NCBI GenBank assembly: GCA_900544945.1
Contig: UQXG01000123.1
Span: forward strand, 1-6,712
Source of the DNA: an uncultured Eubacteriales bacterium
GTDB lineage: Bacteria; Bacillota; Clostridia; Oscillospirales; Oscillospiraceae
Direction of reading: 5' to 3'
DNA: 6,712 nt
The notes below the pieces were generated by a model. The model had not been told where the DNA came from and searched no databases. It worked only from the letters and a program-made list of their open reading frames with translations. The stretch's first letter is position 1. Every line of letters begins with the position of its first letter. Of the stretch, positions 6,033 through 6,712 are shown one piece after another. The position numbers were made by a program, and so were the translations under genes.

Positions 6033-6101
6033 AACTGCGTCAAAGCATTCCGGGTTGCTATCGGTGATTTTATCGAACGCTATCGGATGGAATATAGTGT
6101 T

Positions 6102-6135
6102 AACAGGGCACTGCCGGTATTGGCAGTGCCCTGTT
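6102..6135 (-). terminator. Terminator hairpin of the nitroreductase gene
   Basis: A perfect 14-bp stem pairs AACAGGGCACTGCC (6102-6115) with GGCAGTGCCCTGTT (6122-6135) around GGTATT. It lies 4 nt beyond the nitroreductase TGA (6140-6142) in the direction of that gene. The minus-strand exit has only TT followed by AACAC, whereas the plus-strand exit is TTTT (6134-6137), so it may act in both directions and even better on rightward transcripts from the gap. Confidence 0.75.
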
Positions 6136-6139
6136 TTAC

Positions 6140-6646
6140 TCAGATTTTGATGATTCTGCCCGGTTTGCGGAGCTTCGCCTCCGGCTCTTCCGCGGCATAA
6201 CCCAGAATGCAGTTGCCTATGCCCCGGTAATTCTCCGGCACGCCCCAGGCGCGCAGCAGTGCCTTCCCTTCCGGGGTATCAAAGCACTCCTTGGCTCTGT
6301 GAATCCAGCAGCTGCCCAGCCCCAGGCTGTGAGCGGCATTCATCAGGTTCCCCAGCACCAGAGAGCCATCCTCCACCCAGGTCATTCGCTCCGGGTCGGA
6401 GAGCACCACAATCACGCAGGGCGCACCGTAGAAGGGATCCCCGGAGGCTCCCATGACCGCCGCGTTCATCCGGGAGAGCCTGTCCCGGGTCTCCTTGTCC
6501 CGGACGGCTACCAGAATGGGTGCCTGGTTATTCATGCCCGTGGGGGCGTAAAGTCCCGCTGTGAGCACCTTGTCCAGCTTCTCGTCCTCCACCTGCCGGT
6601 CGGTGTACTTCCGGACGGAACGCCGGGTCAACAAATCTTCGTACAT
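6140..6646 (-). CDS. Nitroreductase-family flavoprotein
   Basis: A 168-aa cytoplasmic protein of the FMN-dependent nitroreductase superfamily, which reduces nitroaromatics, quinones or flavins with NAD(P)H; the physiological substrate is unknown. The N-terminal FMN-phosphate motif RRSVRKYTDR (residues 8-17) is present, followed by LYAPTGMNNQAP (32-43), the position where the family has APSxxNxQPW. The central region has VEDGSLVLGNLMNAAHSLGLGSCWIHRA (from 91 to 118), matching the usual D-x(6)-N-L-x-L-A-A-x-x-L-G-L-G-x-x-W pattern, and the C-terminal CILGYAAEEP (146-155) matches the family's (I)xxGYPxE end. The length suits the short, single-domain branch. The ATG at 6644-6646 follows AGGAGG (6655-6660) by 8 nt. 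A hairpin closes the gene. It is separated from its right-hand neighbour by a 28-bp palindrome, so it is probably a single-gene transcription unit. Confidence 0.93.
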   Translation of the reverse strand: MYEDLLTRRSVRKYTDRQVEDEKLDKVLTAGLYAPTGMNNQAPILVAVRDKETRDRLSRMNAAVMGASGDPFYGAPCVIVVLSDPERMTWVEDGSLVLGNLMNAAHSLGLGSCWIHRAKECFDTPEGKALLRAWGVPENYRGIGNCILGYAAEEPEAKLRKPGRIIKI

Positions 6647-6674
6647 ATTGATTTCCTCCTTTTATACGAGTTTT

Positions 6675-6702
6675 TAATAAAACGCTTAAAAGCGTTTTAT
6701 TA
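6675..6702. repeat. 28-bp perfect palindrome upstream of nitroreductase
   Basis: TAATAAAACGCTT (6675-6687) and AAGCGTTTTATTA (6690-6702) are perfect inverted arms around AA. The A-rich ascending and T-rich descending arms look like a bidirectional terminator for a gene beyond the right edge. However, on the minus strand it lies immediately upstream of TATAAA (6661-6666), a possible -10 that abuts the ribosome binding site, so the palindrome would sit over the -35 and could be an operator. The two roles cannot be separated from this window. Confidence 0.8.
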
Positions 6703-6712
6703 GGCCGCAGGA

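Larger units (their letters stand above)
5841..6101. other. Gene-poor gap rich in inverted repeats
   Basis: No convincing coding region is seen in these 261 bp. Open frames exist on both strands but run through inverted repeats and into hairpins, lack recognisable domains, and have no good ribosome binding site at a matching start. An AGGAGG at 5906-5911 is followed by GTG at 5917, but that frame stops after 15 codons and its SD can pair with CCTCC at 5926-5930. The interval contains several inverted repeats (listed separately) and the octamer GCTATCGG at 6057-6064 and 6079-6086, also present in the loop of the preceding hairpin at 5818-5825. It could be a degraded intergenic repeat, a structured RNA, or gene remnants. 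Confidence 0.55.

Noticed and set aside
5819..6043. Minus-strand 74-codon frame across the gap
   Set aside because: It crosses two inverted repeats and ends inside the transporter hairpin, is Arg-rich without a domain, and no ribosome binding site was found; it remains possible only as a remnant.
6055..6098. Possible rightward promoter (TTATCG and TATAGT, 17-bp spacer)
   Set aside because: The -35 matches consensus at only three positions and no rightward gene follows before the hairpin at 6102.
5961..6200. Plus-strand 79-codon frame reading into the nitroreductase
   Set aside because: Its first ATG lies far inside the frame, it passes through the terminator hairpin and ends antisense to the C-terminal part of a certain gene.

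Overview
The window looks like a chromosomal housekeeping segment from a moderately GC-rich Gram-positive bacterium, most likely a gut Clostridia/Oscillospirales-type Firmicute. This rests on strong AGGAGG-type ribosome binding sites, sigma-A-like promoters with 17-bp spacers, a low-GC-style gene set (YitT family, SEDS protein) and heavy AAG/GAG/C-ending codon bias in the ribosomal genes. The taxonomic guess is inference; no marker for a genus was recognised.

Layout: (1) positions 1-70 hold no supportable gene. An AT-rich promoter and a leader of about 127 nt precede rpsB (ribosomal protein S2) and tsf (elongation factor Ts), transcribed rightward and closed by two successive hairpin terminators. 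(2) A SEDS-family glycosyltransferase gene, best matched to rodA, runs leftward and converges on tsf. (3) Divergent from rodA is a YitT-family membrane protein gene. It is followed 54 bp later by a neurotransmitter:sodium symporter (NSS) family transporter gene, whose own promoter overlaps the yitT-type stop codon. (4) After the transporter comes a long perfect hairpin, then a gap of about 260 bp without a convincing gene that is dense in inverted repeats. (5) A short nitroreductase-family gene runs leftward, ending at another hairpin and preceded by a 28-bp perfect palindrome near the right edge.

The genes do not form one pathway. rpsB-tsf is a translation operon; rodA acts in cell-wall elongation; the YitT protein and the NSS symporter are membrane proteins that may share some transcription by readthrough; the nitroreductase is an independent flavoenzyme unit. 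I see no convincing new multigene system. The best leads are the inverted-repeat-rich gap (about 5906-6032), the palindrome upstream of the nitroreductase, and the altered catalytic-loop motif in the SEDS protein.
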